Shown here piece by piece: positions 44,999 through 53,349 of a stretch of 64,000 nt of DNA; the stretch's first letter is position 1; each line of letters starts with the position of its first letter. The stretch covers positions 1,426,001 through 1,490,000 of the forward strand of contig NZ_CP027665.1 of assembly GCF_003008555.2 (NCBI RefSeq). The letters run 5' to 3'. The notes below the pieces were generated by a model. It did not search any database, was not told where the DNA came from, and worked only from the letters and a program-made list of their open reading frames with translations. The stretch comes from Pukyongiella litopenaei. Lineage in GTDB: Bacteria; Pseudomonadota; Alphaproteobacteria; Rhodobacterales; Rhodobacteraceae. The position numbers and the translations under genes are program-made.

Positions 44999-45304
44999 TC
45001 AAAATCGGACGATTGCCAGCGTCAGCAGCACGGACAGGCCCATTATGACGCGCCCCAGCCCATCACCGTCAAGCGAAGGTTGCGCCGCTCCAGTGAGGCG
45101 GTCGATTGCAGCGAAACCTATGGCGATCCCCGCAACCGAGATCGCCGTGGCCGAGACGAGCAGGTCCAACGCGCTGTCCGCGGCGGAGGCCGCAATCGCG
45201 AGCGAGCCGGTCACGGGAAAGGCCCACAGTTTGGCAAGCACGAATATGCCCGCCACGCCGATGGATGTCATTCTGGCCCGTTTGTTCAGGCTCCGCCGCT
45301 CGGT
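44999..45304 (-). pseudogene. Cation diffusion facilitator (CDF) transporter fragment
   Basis: The translation runs SIGVAGIFVLAKLWAFPVTG, SLAIAASAADSALDLLVSAT and then DRLTGAAQPSLDGDGLGRVI. It contains the first two helices of a CDF metal exporter, including the 'ASAADSALDLL' metal-site helix. A block including the usual HGKAEAIAAL is missing, and the protein ends after the next helix. Its 5' end is fused in frame to the tail of an IS481 transposase, so the element inserted into or next to this gene. Confidence 0.65.
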
Positions 45305-45412
45305 GTTTGGTCCCATCGTGTGGTGGGTTGGAACGACAGTGAAGCGTGCTGGCTCGGTTGTCCGGATTTTGCAGATGAATTCGAACGGCGTGAGGCCTTG
45401 CTGCGTCTTCAA
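45305..45412 (-). mobile_element. IS481-type transposase C-terminal remnant
   Basis: About 36 codons read KTQQGLTPFEFICKIRTTEP followed by ARFTVVPTHHTMGPNT, the conserved end of IS481-family transposases ('L-x-G-x-TPYEFICK ... NPTHHMMGLNT'). The normal stop is lost and the frame continues into the CDF fragment. Confidence 0.65.
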
Positions 45413-45561
45413 TCGGCGTGCGTAGTTTTAGGCTGTGACGAAACTGCGTAACAGATCGGTGTTGAACGACCTATTCGATTTTTCTCTGAACTTCATCTGA
45501 ACATCCAATTTCCAGATGATCATCTTGTCCACTATCTGGAAAGGCAACACAGGAGGTTCCC

Positions 45562-46239
45562 ATGCGTGGCCGCTTGCCGACGCTTTTCGCACTGCTTTCG
45601 CTTACAGGATGCATGACAATGACCGATCCTTTCGTTTCAGCCGCCCAGGCCGACACCTTGTTGATCTCCGCGGCCGAAAGCGGTGACACAGCTGCCGTAT
45701 CAGAGAAGATCGCCAGAGAGGCACAACTCGACGCTCGGGACGAACGCGGGCGCACCGCTCTGATGGCTGCGACCCACGCAAACCGGATTGAGACCGCCCG
45801 GCTCCTGATCGAGGCCGGTGCCGATGTGAATGCAAAGGACGGTATCGAGGACAGCCCCTACCTCTATGCCGGGGCCCGTGGGCATCTGGAGATCCTGAAG
45901 ATGACGCTGGCGCATGGCGCCGACCTGACGAGCACCAACCGCTATGGCGGCACCGCGCTGATCCCGGCGGCGGAACGCGGCCATGTGGAAACGGTGCGGG
46001 TGCTGATCGAGGCCGGCACCGATATCGACCATGTGAACAAACTGGGCTGGACGGCCCTGCTCGAAGCGGTGATCCTCGGGGATGGCGGAAAGCGTCATGT
46101 GGAAATCACCCGGCTGCTGGTCGATGCCGGTGCCGATGTGAACCTGGCCGACAATGACGGGGTGACGCCGCTGCAACATGCCCGTCAGCGCGGCTATGCC
46201 GAAATCGCAACCATACTCGAAAAGGCAGGTGCACGATGA
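45562..46239 (+). CDS. Ankyrin-repeat lipoprotein
   Basis: The protein has 225 residues. A lipoprotein signal ends at the lipobox LSLTGC (Cys17). Five or so ankyrin repeats follow, for example GRTALMAATHANRIETARLL, IEAGADVNAKDG, GTALIPAAERGHVETVRVLI and GVTPLQHARQRGYAEIATIL. AGGAGG precedes the ATG. Secreted ankyrin proteins often bind or protect a partner enzyme. It overlaps the deaminase gene by four bases. A paralogue lies at 47960-48637, on the other side of the MFS gene. Confidence 0.88.
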   Translation: MRGRLPTLFALLSLTGCMTMTDPFVSAAQADTLLISAAESGDTAAVSEKIAREAQLDARDERGRTALMAATHANRIETARLLIEAGADVNAKDGIEDSPYLYAGARGHLEILKMTLAHGADLTSTNRYGGTALIPAAERGHVETVRVLIEAGTDIDHVNKLGWTALLEAVILGDGGKRHVEITRLLVDAGADVNLADNDGVTPLQHARQRGYAEIATILEKAGAR

Positions 46240-46709
46240 GCGACAAGGCTTTCATGGATGAAGCGATCGCGCTCGCCCGCGAAAACGTCGCGGGTGGCGG
46301 CCAGCCCTTCGGCGCCGTGCTGGTCAAGGACGGCAAGGTGATCGCGCGGGCGGTGAACCGGATCGAGGCCGACAACGATCCGACCGCCCATGCGGAACTG
46401 GTGGCGCTGCGCGAAGCCGGCGCCGCGCTGGCGACCCCCCGGCTTGACGGCTGCACCGTCTATGTCAGCGGCCAGCCCTGCCCAATGTGCCTTGCGGCAA
46501 TGCGTAACGCCGGGATCGCCGAGATCGTCATCGGCTATACCAACGAGAACGGCGCGCCCTATGGTCTGTCCTCGGCTGCCGCCACCGCCGAACTGTCGCG
46601 ACCGCTCGAAGAACAGAGCTGGGCGGTGATCCGCTATTTCGCGCCTGAGGACGCGGCGACACCCGGTATCTACCGGTCATGGGCGGCGCGCTCGACGGAA
46701 GGCAGTTAG
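46236..46709 (+). CDS. Nucleoside/guanine deaminase family protein (zinc-dependent)
   Basis: The protein has 157 residues. The zinc site is HAELVALREA and GQPCPMCLAAMRNAG, the cytidine/deoxycytidylate-deaminase fold, with the catalytic Glu in HAE. ENVAGGGQPFGAVLVKDGKV resembles guanine deaminase (GuaD-like) and tRNA adenosine deaminase relatives. The short length and context favour a free base or nucleoside. It lies between an ankyrin lipoprotein and a CynX-type MFS transporter, which may import its substrate. Confidence 0.88.
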   Translation: MSDKAFMDEAIALARENVAGGGQPFGAVLVKDGKVIARAVNRIEADNDPTAHAELVALREAGAALATPRLDGCTVYVSGQPCPMCLAAMRNAGIAEIVIGYTNENGAPYGLSSAAATAELSRPLEEQSWAVIRYFAPEDAATPGIYRSWAARSTEGS

Positions 46710-46718
46710 GAACGAAAC

Positions 46719-47963
46719 ATGGTAGGTGTGATGAAAGCGCCCGCGTCGCGGCGGATTGCGCTGGTCTTCCTGATCGTGGTGATCGCGCTCAACCTGCGGC
46801 CTTTTCTGGCCGCGCCGGGTCCGATCCTGCCACTGATTGCCGAGGAGACCGGTCTGGGATACGGGGCGCTGTCGCTGCTGACCCTGCTGCCGATGTTGCT
46901 GATGGGGATCGGGGCCTTCGCATCGCCACCGATCCAGGCCAGGATCGGCACGCGCCGTGGGCTGTTGGCGGCGCTTGGCCTGCTGTTCCTGGGAGTTTCG
47001 CTCCGGCTTTTCGCGGTCAACGGCCCGGTCCTGATCTTCACGGCCATCCTGTGCGGTGCCGGGGCGGCGTTCATCCAGTCGGCGATTCCGGGGCTGATCA
47101 AGGAGAAGTTCGCCGCAAGCGTGGCGGCGATGACCGGGCTCTATTCGGCGATGATCATGACGGGCGGCGCATTGGGGGTGCAACTGACGCCGGCGCTGGT
47201 CGAGAGCGGACAGTCCTGGACCACGGCACTTGCCATTCTGTCGCTGCCCGTGCTGCTCGCCCTGGTGGTCGCCGCCGGGATCCTGTCTGAAACGCGGGTG
47301 GTTCGACCGGAGCGGGGCCTGGTCGCGCAGCTTCTTGGCCGGCGCAGAACCTGGGCGCTGATGGCGGTGTTCGGCCTGATCAACGGCGGCTATTCGTCGA
47401 TGATTGCGTGGCTTGCGCCCTACTACCAGGCGCAGGGCTGGAGCGGCAGCGATAGCGGCATCCTGATCTCGATCATGGCGATCAGCCAGGGCTTCGGCGC
47501 GGTCATCCTGCCGCTGCTCGCCCGGAGCCACGCCGACCGTCGCCCCTGGCTGTGGGCCTGCATCGCCATGCAGGCCACCGGTTTCGCCGGGCTGGTGGCC
47601 GCGCCGTCCATGCTCCCGATGGTCTGGGTGGCGATCTGCGGCGTCGGGCTGGCCGGAAGCTTCGCGCTCTGCCTCATCGTTGCGCTCGATCACCTTCCCG
47701 ACCCCGCGCGCGCCGGTCCGCTTGCCGCGCTCATGCAGGGCGGCGGGTTTGTCCTTGCGGCGACCCCGCCTTTCATCCTGGCGCGCATTCACGAGACCAC
47801 GGGTAGTTTTGCCGGCGGTTGGATCATGCACCTCGGCTGGCTCGCTGTCGCCGCCATGCTTGTCAGCCGCTTCGACCCGGAACGCTATCCAAAGGCCATG
47901 GGGTCAGGCCTGGCAGGTGAACCCAAAGCGACTTGGTTTCGGCCATTGAAATCCATCAACTAA
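46719..47963 (+). CDS. MFS transporter, CynX/NimT type
   Basis: The protein has 414 residues and twelve predicted helices. The start has RRIALVFLIVVIALNLRPFL, followed by VGPIL-type residues (AAPGPILPLIAEETGLGYGA) and LLTLLPMLLMGIGAFASPPI, typical of cyanate/nitroimidazole-group MFS proteins. It probably moves a small N-containing compound linked to the deaminase upstream (inference). AGGAA precedes the ATG. Its 3' end overlaps the convergent ankyrin gene by four bases. Confidence 0.88.
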   Translation: MVGVMKAPASRRIALVFLIVVIALNLRPFLAAPGPILPLIAEETGLGYGALSLLTLLPMLLMGIGAFASPPIQARIGTRRGLLAALGLLFLGVSLRLFAVNGPVLIFTAILCGAGAAFIQSAIPGLIKEKFAASVAAMTGLYSAMIMTGGALGVQLTPALVESGQSWTTALAILSLPVLLALVVAAGILSETRVVRPERGLVAQLLGRRRTWALMAVFGLINGGYSSMIAWLAPYYQAQGWSGSDSGILISIMAISQGFGAVILPLLARSHADRRPWLWACIAMQATGFAGLVAAPSMLPMVWVAICGVGLAGSFALCLIVALDHLPDPARAGPLAALMQGGGFVLAATPPFILARIHETTGSFAGGWIMHLGWLAVAAMLVSRFDPERYPKAMGSGLAGEPKATWFRPLKSIN

Positions 47964-48637
47964 CCGCCTGCGTTACGAATGATCCCAGCGATCTCACCAT
48001 AGCCCCGCGCCTCGGCATGTTGCAGCGGCGTGACACCATCCCGGTCGGGGATTGTTGTGTCGGCTCCGGCCTCGACCAGAGCACGCACGGTAGCTTGATG
48101 ATCCGTCCCGCCATTGCCGAGGACCACGGCTTCCATCAGGGCAGTCCAGCCCAGATTGTTGACATGATCGAGCGGCGCGCCACCGGCGATCAGGCGGCGG
48201 ACCACCTCGTGGTGGCCCAGATGCGCCGCAGCGATCAGCGCTGTGCCGTCATAGACGCTGGTGATCAGGTCTGGGCGGTTGCCCAGTTCCATCGCCAGCG
48301 ACACCATTTCGGGATCGTCGGCCACGGCGGCGATGGTCAGCACGTCATAGACACGGTTTTCCAGCGCATTCATGTCTGCCCCGGTTTCGGCCAGGGCACG
48401 CAGGGCGGTTTCGTTCGAGGCAAAGGCGGCGACATGGGCCGGGGTGCGGCCCGCCCGGTCGCGGGCGTCGAGATCGGCCCCGGACGCGGCCAGACGGCGG
48501 ATGGCGTCCGCGTCCCCTTCATGCGCAGCAAGGTGCAGGCCGTCATAACCCGCCACGTCAGCGGTCGATGGCGGGGTTTGGGCGTGGACCATAGGCGCAA
48601 CGACCAGCAGGAAGAAGCTCAGGATTACACGCATCAT
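47960..48637 (-). CDS. Ankyrin-repeat protein, exported
   Basis: The protein has 225 residues. The signal peptide is MMRVILSFFLLVVAPMVHA, with cleavage before QTPP. Repeats include YDGLHLAAHEGDADAIRRLA, GRTPAHVAAFASNETALRAL, GTALIAAAHLGHHEVVRRLI and GVTPLQHAEARGYGEIAGII. It is a paralogue of the lipoprotein at 45562-46239; the last two repeats are especially alike, including the 'LGWTAL-x-EAV-x-LG-x-GG' insertion. GGAGGA lies upstream of the first of two adjacent ATGs. Confidence 0.88.
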   Translation of the reverse strand: MMRVILSFFLLVVAPMVHAQTPPSTADVAGYDGLHLAAHEGDADAIRRLAASGADLDARDRAGRTPAHVAAFASNETALRALAETGADMNALENRVYDVLTIAAVADDPEMVSLAMELGNRPDLITSVYDGTALIAAAHLGHHEVVRRLIAGGAPLDHVNNLGWTALMEAVVLGNGGTDHQATVRALVEAGADTTIPDRDGVTPLQHAEARGYGEIAGIIRNAGG

Positions 48638-48699
48638 TGTATCGGTCCTCCGACGAAGCGGCCGGCCCCTTAGGGCCGACCGAGACACATAAACCGGGA

Positions 48700-49182
48700 C
48701 TATTCGGCACCGATTTCGTCGAGCCCGGCGCGGGCGCAGGTGGCGTCGATGTCGCCCGAGGGCGCACCGCCGACGCCGATGCCGCCGACCAGCGCACCGC
48801 CGATGCGGATCGGCAGGCCGCCCGCCTGGATCACAAGCCGCGCATCCATATCGCGCAGCCCGTCATTCTGCGGATTGCCGCCGATGAACCCGGCCAGACC
48901 CGCTGTATCGCGGCCCATGCTGGCGGAGGTGAAGGCCTTGCCGGTGCTGCTGCCCACGGTGTGCGGCCCGGCATTGTCGGCGCGCAGCAGCACCTTGGTC
49001 ACGCCGCTGCGGGCGACGATGGCGACGCTGACATTATTGCCTTCGGCGGCGCAGGCTTCCAGCGCGGTCTGCGCGGCGGTCTGGGCCAGGTCGAGTGGCA
49101 GGTAGGGCGCGGTCGGCAGTTCCTGCGCGGCAACGGAAACCGGGGCCAGCAGAGCTGCGGCCAGGGTGAGAGTGCGGATCAT
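48700..49182 (-). CDS. Secreted GlcG/HbpS-like protein
   Basis: The protein has 160 residues. The signal peptide is MIRTLTLAAALLAPVSVAA, with cleavage before QELP. The mature domain is GlcG/HbpS (DUF336): LAQTAAQTALEACAAEGNNV, SVAIVARSGVTKVLLRADNA, GKAFTSASMGRDTAGLAGFI and GGLPIRIGGALVGGIGVGGA. HbpS of Streptomyces binds haem outside the cell and signals through the SenS kinase. Here the gene lies 91 bp after the response regulator of a two-component system on the same strand, a similar arrangement. AAGGAGA precedes the ATG. Confidence 0.85.
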   Translation of the reverse strand: MIRTLTLAAALLAPVSVAAQELPTAPYLPLDLAQTAAQTALEACAAEGNNVSVAIVARSGVTKVLLRADNAGPHTVGSSTGKAFTSASMGRDTAGLAGFIGGNPQNDGLRDMDARLVIQAGGLPIRIGGALVGGIGVGGAPSGDIDATCARAGLDEIGAE

Positions 49183-49273
49183 GTCGGTTCTCCTTGGTTT
49201 CAAATGACAAGGCGAACCTACGGGCGACCCATGATCCACGGTATTCGTAGCTCTTGCGGCAGTATCCGTAGTT

Positions 49274-49882
49274 CTACTGAGCCTGTCCCGCATCCAGCCA
49301 CAGCCGGGTAAGTTCCGCGGCCGAGGTCGTGCCGGTCTTGGCCCCGATAGCGGCACGGTGGCTGTCTACGGTTCGGGGCGACAGCGACAACGCATCGGCG
49401 ATCTGGCGCGTCGTCAGGCCCTTTGCGACCATGTCCAACACCTGCCGCTCACGATCGGTCAATTGCGCGACCAGGCGACGCGCCTCGTCCGTTTCCGAGA
49501 CCTCGCGACGCCGGGCTTCCAGTTCCGCATGGCCTTTCTGGATCGCGTCGATCAGATCCTGCTCGTCCACCGGTTTCGAGAGGAAGTCGATGGCGCCATA
49601 GCGAAAGGCGCGGCGGCAGGCCTCGATGTCGCCGTGGCCGGAAATGACGACAGTGGGCCAGTCCAGTCCGCGGGTACGCAATTGCTCCTGCAGCTTGAGG
49701 CCGGAGATCCCCGGCATCCGAATATCGAGGATCAGGCAGCCGGGCTCCAGCCGGTCGAGCGCGCCGAGAAACGCCTCGGGGCCGGCGAAACCGCGCACGG
49801 ACAGGCCAACCGTGCGCATGAGCAGTGACAGCGCCTCGCGCACCGCGTCATCGTCATCGACCAGATAGACCGGCAGGCTCAT
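49274..49882 (-). CDS. FixJ-type response regulator with LuxR DNA-binding domain
   Basis: The protein has 202 residues. The receiver domain has the acidic pair in VYLVDDDDAV, phosphorylated Asp53 in CLILDIRMPG and the Lys in FLSKPVDEQ. The LuxR helix-turn-helix reads LTDRERQVLDMVAKGLTTRQ followed by IADALSLSPRTVDSHRA. The start overlaps the kinase stop (ATGA). It probably controls its own operon, and perhaps the HbpS-like and ankyrin genes downstream. Confidence 0.92.
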   Translation of the reverse strand: MSLPVYLVDDDDAVREALSLLMRTVGLSVRGFAGPEAFLGALDRLEPGCLILDIRMPGISGLKLQEQLRTRGLDWPTVVISGHGDIEACRRAFRYGAIDFLSKPVDEQDLIDAIQKGHAELEARRREVSETDEARRLVAQLTDRERQVLDMVAKGLTTRQIADALSLSPRTVDSHRAAIGAKTGTTSAAELTRLWLDAGQAQ

Positions 49883-51420
49883 TCCGCGGCCTCCCGGTTC
49901 TCCAACGCCGGCCGGGGGAGCCAGAGACGGAACATCGTTTCCGCGCGATCCTCGGCCAGGCTCAGCTCGCCACCCATGCGTTCCGCCAGCCGCTGGCACA
50001 GCGCCAGCCCGAGCCCGGTGCCGTCCTGTTTGCCCGTCACGAAGGGCTCGAACACCCGCTCGCGGATGCTCTCCGGCACGCCCGGTCCGCTGTCGGCGAC
50101 CTCCACGATGATGCCGGTCCCGGTCGTTTCGCTCGCGACCCGCACCCAGCGATCTGCGCTCTCATCTGCCGCCTCCACTGCATTGCGCAGCAGGTTGAAC
50201 ACGATCTGTTCCAGCGCGATCCGGTCAAGGTGCAGCGACACGCCGCGTGTATCGGCGAGATCTGTCGTCAGGGTCACGCCACGCGTTTCCAGCTCGCGCC
50301 GCAGCAGGGCTTCGACATTCCAGATGGCCTCGTTGATCGGCACATCCTCGCCCCGCTCCGATTGCGGCCGGGTCCAGTCGCGCAGCCGGTCGAGGATGGC
50401 GGCGGCACGCTTCGCCTGTTCGACGATCCGCGCAAGGCTGGTCTCCGATCCATCCGCATCCCCCCGCCGCGCCAGATGCCGGCCTGCCTGAGCCTGTGAC
50501 AGGATCGCAGTCAGCGGCTGAGTCAGTTCATGCGCCATGCCGCTGGCCATTTCCCCCAAGGCGTTGACGCGCGAGGCATGGGCCAGACGGGCTTCGTCGG
50601 CGCTGAGCCGCGCCTGACGTTCCGCCCGACGTGCCCGCCCCAGTTGCCGCAGCCCGAGCACGACCAGCAGATAAAGAACCGTCAGCGCTACAAGTATCCC
50701 CAACACGCGACCGACCGGCAAAAGATCGGCCAGACGCGGCGAAATCCCGGCTTCAAGGATCAGCGGTTGCGAGACGCTGCCCAGCGCCTTTTGGAACGAC
50801 ATCGCGTCCGGCGCCGCGCCGGAACCCAACAGCACCGCGCCGTCCGGCAAGCGCAGGCGGCGCGTCACCGAGGGTCGCATCCAGAAATCGTCATCCGTGG
50901 CCAGAAGCCCCTGCGTATCCACAGTGAGAGCCAGACCGAAACGGGCATCGTCTGTATTGGGGCTGCGCTTGATGACAAGGTAACTGCCCCGCGCCTCGAT
51001 TGCGGGCCGTAAAATGAGCTCGCCATTCGACGCCTTCGCGCCGGCAACAATCATTTCGGCGAGATCGGGCGGGAGACCGGGGCGCGTCGTCAGGTAGCCG
51101 CTGGGAGTCCCCAGAGGAACCAGATCGACGGCGATGATCCGGGGATAGAAGCGCCGGATTGTTGCGGCGACATCCAGAAAAAGATCCTGACGCTCGGCCT
51201 CGCCCGCCACGGCCAGGGCCGACAGCGATGTCAGATGCGCATCGTGCTGGTCGGCCCGCTGCGAGGCCAGGCGGTGCAGGATCGCCGCCTCGGTCTGCAA
51301 TTCCGTGAACAGGCGTTGCCGTTCGAGACCGACCATGACCGCCACGGTCGCGAGCGATAGCGCGAGCCACCCCAGAACAGCGACCGTGCGCCCCTTTCCC
51401 AAAATCCGTAGTCGGGTCAT
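49879..51420 (-). CDS. Membrane sensor histidine kinase, DctB/FixL-like
   Basis: The protein has 513 residues. Helix 1 spans about 11-33, a periplasmic sensor domain of about 210 residues (PDC/CHASE-like) follows, and helix 2 lies in GRVLGILVALTVLYLLVVLG. The phospho-acceptor His is in GEMASGMAHELTQPLTAILS, the N box is LEQIVFNLLRNAVEA, and the G boxes are EVADSGPGVPES and GTGLGLALCQRL. Its sensor domain may sense a ligand directly or through the HbpS-like protein (inference). The longer open frame upstream was rejected because it runs into IS sequence. Confidence 0.9.
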   Translation of the reverse strand: MTRLRILGKGRTVAVLGWLALSLATVAVMVGLERQRLFTELQTEAAILHRLASQRADQHDAHLTSLSALAVAGEAERQDLFLDVAATIRRFYPRIIAVDLVPLGTPSGYLTTRPGLPPDLAEMIVAGAKASNGELILRPAIEARGSYLVIKRSPNTDDARFGLALTVDTQGLLATDDDFWMRPSVTRRLRLPDGAVLLGSGAAPDAMSFQKALGSVSQPLILEAGISPRLADLLPVGRVLGILVALTVLYLLVVLGLRQLGRARRAERQARLSADEARLAHASRVNALGEMASGMAHELTQPLTAILSQAQAGRHLARRGDADGSETSLARIVEQAKRAAAILDRLRDWTRPQSERGEDVPINEAIWNVEALLRRELETRGVTLTTDLADTRGVSLHLDRIALEQIVFNLLRNAVEAADESADRWVRVASETTGTGIIVEVADSGPGVPESIRERVFEPFVTGKQDGTGLGLALCQRLAERMGGELSLAEDRAETMFRLWLPRPALENREAAE

Positions 51421-51524
51421 TCTCAGCCATCCCCACTGACCAGCGCCTTGTAGACGGTACTGCGGGACACGGCCTTGTTGCACAAGTCGTCTGAGAGCCG
51501 GACCTCCCCTTTCGCTGGACGGAC

Positions 51525-52446
51525 TTATCCTACGGGCTCTGTGACAGGTATGCCAAGAGCGGTGTAGCGGTTGAGAACGGCGACACGGACCTGGATTTCC
51601 GCGACCTGCCGACCAAGGTCTCTTGCCATCAGGGACTGGCCAAGAAGCTTGATGCAATTCATCTTGGCCTCGACGCGGCTTCGGCGATGATATCTGCTCC
51701 ATCGCCGCCACAGTGCTCGGCCCAGATAGCGCGATGCGTTGACCGCTTCGTTCCGGGCGATGGCCCCGCGCTGGTGGGCTTTCACGGCATGGCGTTCTTG
51801 CGGGGCGGGATGACGGTATGGGCACCGCGAGCAGCAATCGCGTCATGGCATTTGCGCGTGTCATAGGCCCCGTCTGCGGTCACTGACCCAACGTCCTGAT
51901 CGGGTGGAATTTGGTTCAGCAACTCGGGCAGCATGGGCGCGTCACCAATGTTGTTGCCGGTGATCGCGACCGCCCGGACCTCCAGTGTTTCCTCGTCGAT
52001 CCCGATATGTATCTTGCGCCAGATACGCCGTTCCGGGCCGCCATGATTGCGGGCGTTCCACTCGCCTTCGCCTTCGGCCTTGATGCCGGTGCTGTCCGCT
52101 GCCCGGCAGGGCATTGCGCAGCAATGTCCCGAGAAGGGATCAGCAGGTTCAGCGGACCCGCCCCGCCGCGATAGGGGATGCGCACGTTCAGCGTTCGTTG
52201 GCGGCGACACAGGGTACTGAAATCCGGCACTGTCCAGTCCATGCCGACAAGCTTCAGAAGGCTTTGCACGAACTCCGTCGTTTGCCGTAACGGCATGCCA
52301 AGAGCGCCTTCATGGTCAGACAGGTCTGGATCGCCGCGTCGCTGAAGTTCGGTTGCCGGCCGCGTTTCCCGGTCGGTGGCGGTCGGCACGTCATCTCTGG
52401 ATCAAACCAGATCGACAGCGATCCGCGCTGCTTCAACGCTTCATTG
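51525..52446 (-). pseudogene. IS5-family transposase, frameshifted and truncated
   Basis: Three overlapping minus-strand frames together give one IS5/IS903-like transposase: EALKQRGSLSIWFDPEM and GKRGRQPNFSDAAIQTCLTM (to about 52254), then PLRQTTEFVQSLLKLVGMDW and TVPDFSTLCRRQRTLNVRIP, then DSTGIKAEGEGEWNARNHGG and TADGAYDTRKCHDAIAARGA, and finally YLGRALWRRWSRYHRRSRVE. At least three frameshifts break it. The first 30 or so residues are replaced by an IS6-like end at 52447. A terminal sequence GGCCTTGTTGCACAAGTC near 51471 fits the other end of the element. Confidence 0.75.
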
Positions 52447-52463
52447 GGGTCCGTTGCATTAAC
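52447..52463 (+). repeat. IS6-like inverted-repeat end, orphan
   Basis: GGGTCCGTTGCATTAAC matches the IS6-type end at 56646-56662 at 15 of 17 bases and in the same orientation. No IS6 transposase follows it here. It abuts the truncated IS5 transposase, as expected after an IS6-mediated deletion. Confidence 0.5.
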
Positions 52464-52496
52464 CGGCGGGATATCAGAGACATTGATGCCGCGAGT

Positions 52497-52615
52497 TGAC
52501 CAGCTTGTCAGCGGCATCCTTCGATGTTCCGGATTTCGTGTTCATCTTCGCTCCACGGTGGCTGCGATGAACCAGAAATCCTCCGTTACGAAAACACCAA
52601 ATCTGTCCCACAGGC
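52497..52615 (-). mobile_element. IS3-family OrfA 5' end remnant
   Basis: From the ATG at 52545 the minus strand reads MNTKSGTSKDAADKLV, the start of a known type of IS3 OrfA, and is cut after about 16 codons. The 70 bases upstream, including a GTAACGGAGG ribosome site, look like the element's leader. Confidence 0.55.
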
Positions 52616-52657
52616 GCTGACGTCAGACAATCTAAACGTTGCGAATGAACCTGTTCG

Positions 52658-53338
52658 TCAGCCAGTATCCTTCGATAGGCTGGATCGGGCCCAGCTTTCG
52701 GCGGCCTCCCGATCCCGGAAATCGCCCTGCATGACGGACCCCGCAACAAAGGGATAGCCGACACGCAGAACCGGCGTCAGCCGGTCGAAATCCAGGCGGC
52801 CCGGAAAGAACGCGACATCGGTCTGCGCCAGTACCGGCGCCGCCGCAAACAGGCTATCGGTGTCTCGCTGCAGTTGCGCGCTTTGATCGGTGGTCAGAGG
52901 GCCGCCCTGATTTCCCAAGAGCATTCCGGCACAGGTCATCGAACACTGAAACAGGCTGTGGGGACGCGTGGCAATGGCTTCCGCATGGGCTGCCGTCCAA
53001 TTCACAACCGGTTCAAGCCATGCGGCCGCGCGGATCGCGCTGCCCACCATGACCCTGTCGAAACCGTCCGGCGCGGGGGCGTTTTCGGCTGAAAACAAAG
53101 CGACGCGAAACCCTGCGGTGCGTGCCACTTCTGCCATCCAAGCTGCTTGGCCACCTGTCGACCCCAGCATCGAGCCATAGACAATCAACAGCCTGTCGCC
53201 TTGCCCATCCGCGAGCGCAATGTCGGCTGGCGCATCGTTGGGCAAGGTCGGTCTGAATTGCCAGCCAACCCCGGCAAGAGCCGCTGCCGCTGCGGAGTAA
53301 GCCCCGTATTTCAGAAATTTGCGTTTTCTATGATCCAC
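52658..53338 (-). CDS. Exported flavodoxin-domain protein
   Basis: The protein has 226 residues. The N-terminus MDHRKRKFLKYGAYSAAAAA resembles a Tat or Sec signal anchor. The flavodoxin-like domain follows: LLIVYGSMLGSTGGQAAWMA (the FMN phosphate loop is GSMLGSTG), APAPDGFDRVMVGSAIRAAA and AFFPGRLDFDRLTPVLR, close to HemG-type protoporphyrinogen oxidase flavodoxins. It lies 11 bp after the molybdenum hydroxylase gene and may carry electrons for it (inference). Confidence 0.78.
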   Translation of the reverse strand: MDHRKRKFLKYGAYSAAAAALAGVGWQFRPTLPNDAPADIALADGQGDRLLIVYGSMLGSTGGQAAWMAEVARTAGFRVALFSAENAPAPDGFDRVMVGSAIRAAAWLEPVVNWTAAHAEAIATRPHSLFQCSMTCAGMLLGNQGGPLTTDQSAQLQRDTDSLFAAAPVLAQTDVAFFPGRLDFDRLTPVLRVGYPFVAGSVMQGDFRDREAAESWARSSLSKDTG

Positions 53339-53349
53339 GTTTCTTCCTT

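Noticed and set aside
45413-45561. A promoter-linked small RNA before the ankyrin lipoprotein
   Set aside because: The stretch is AT-rich and probably holds the promoter plus part of the IS481 end, but no stable hairpin with a terminator is visible.
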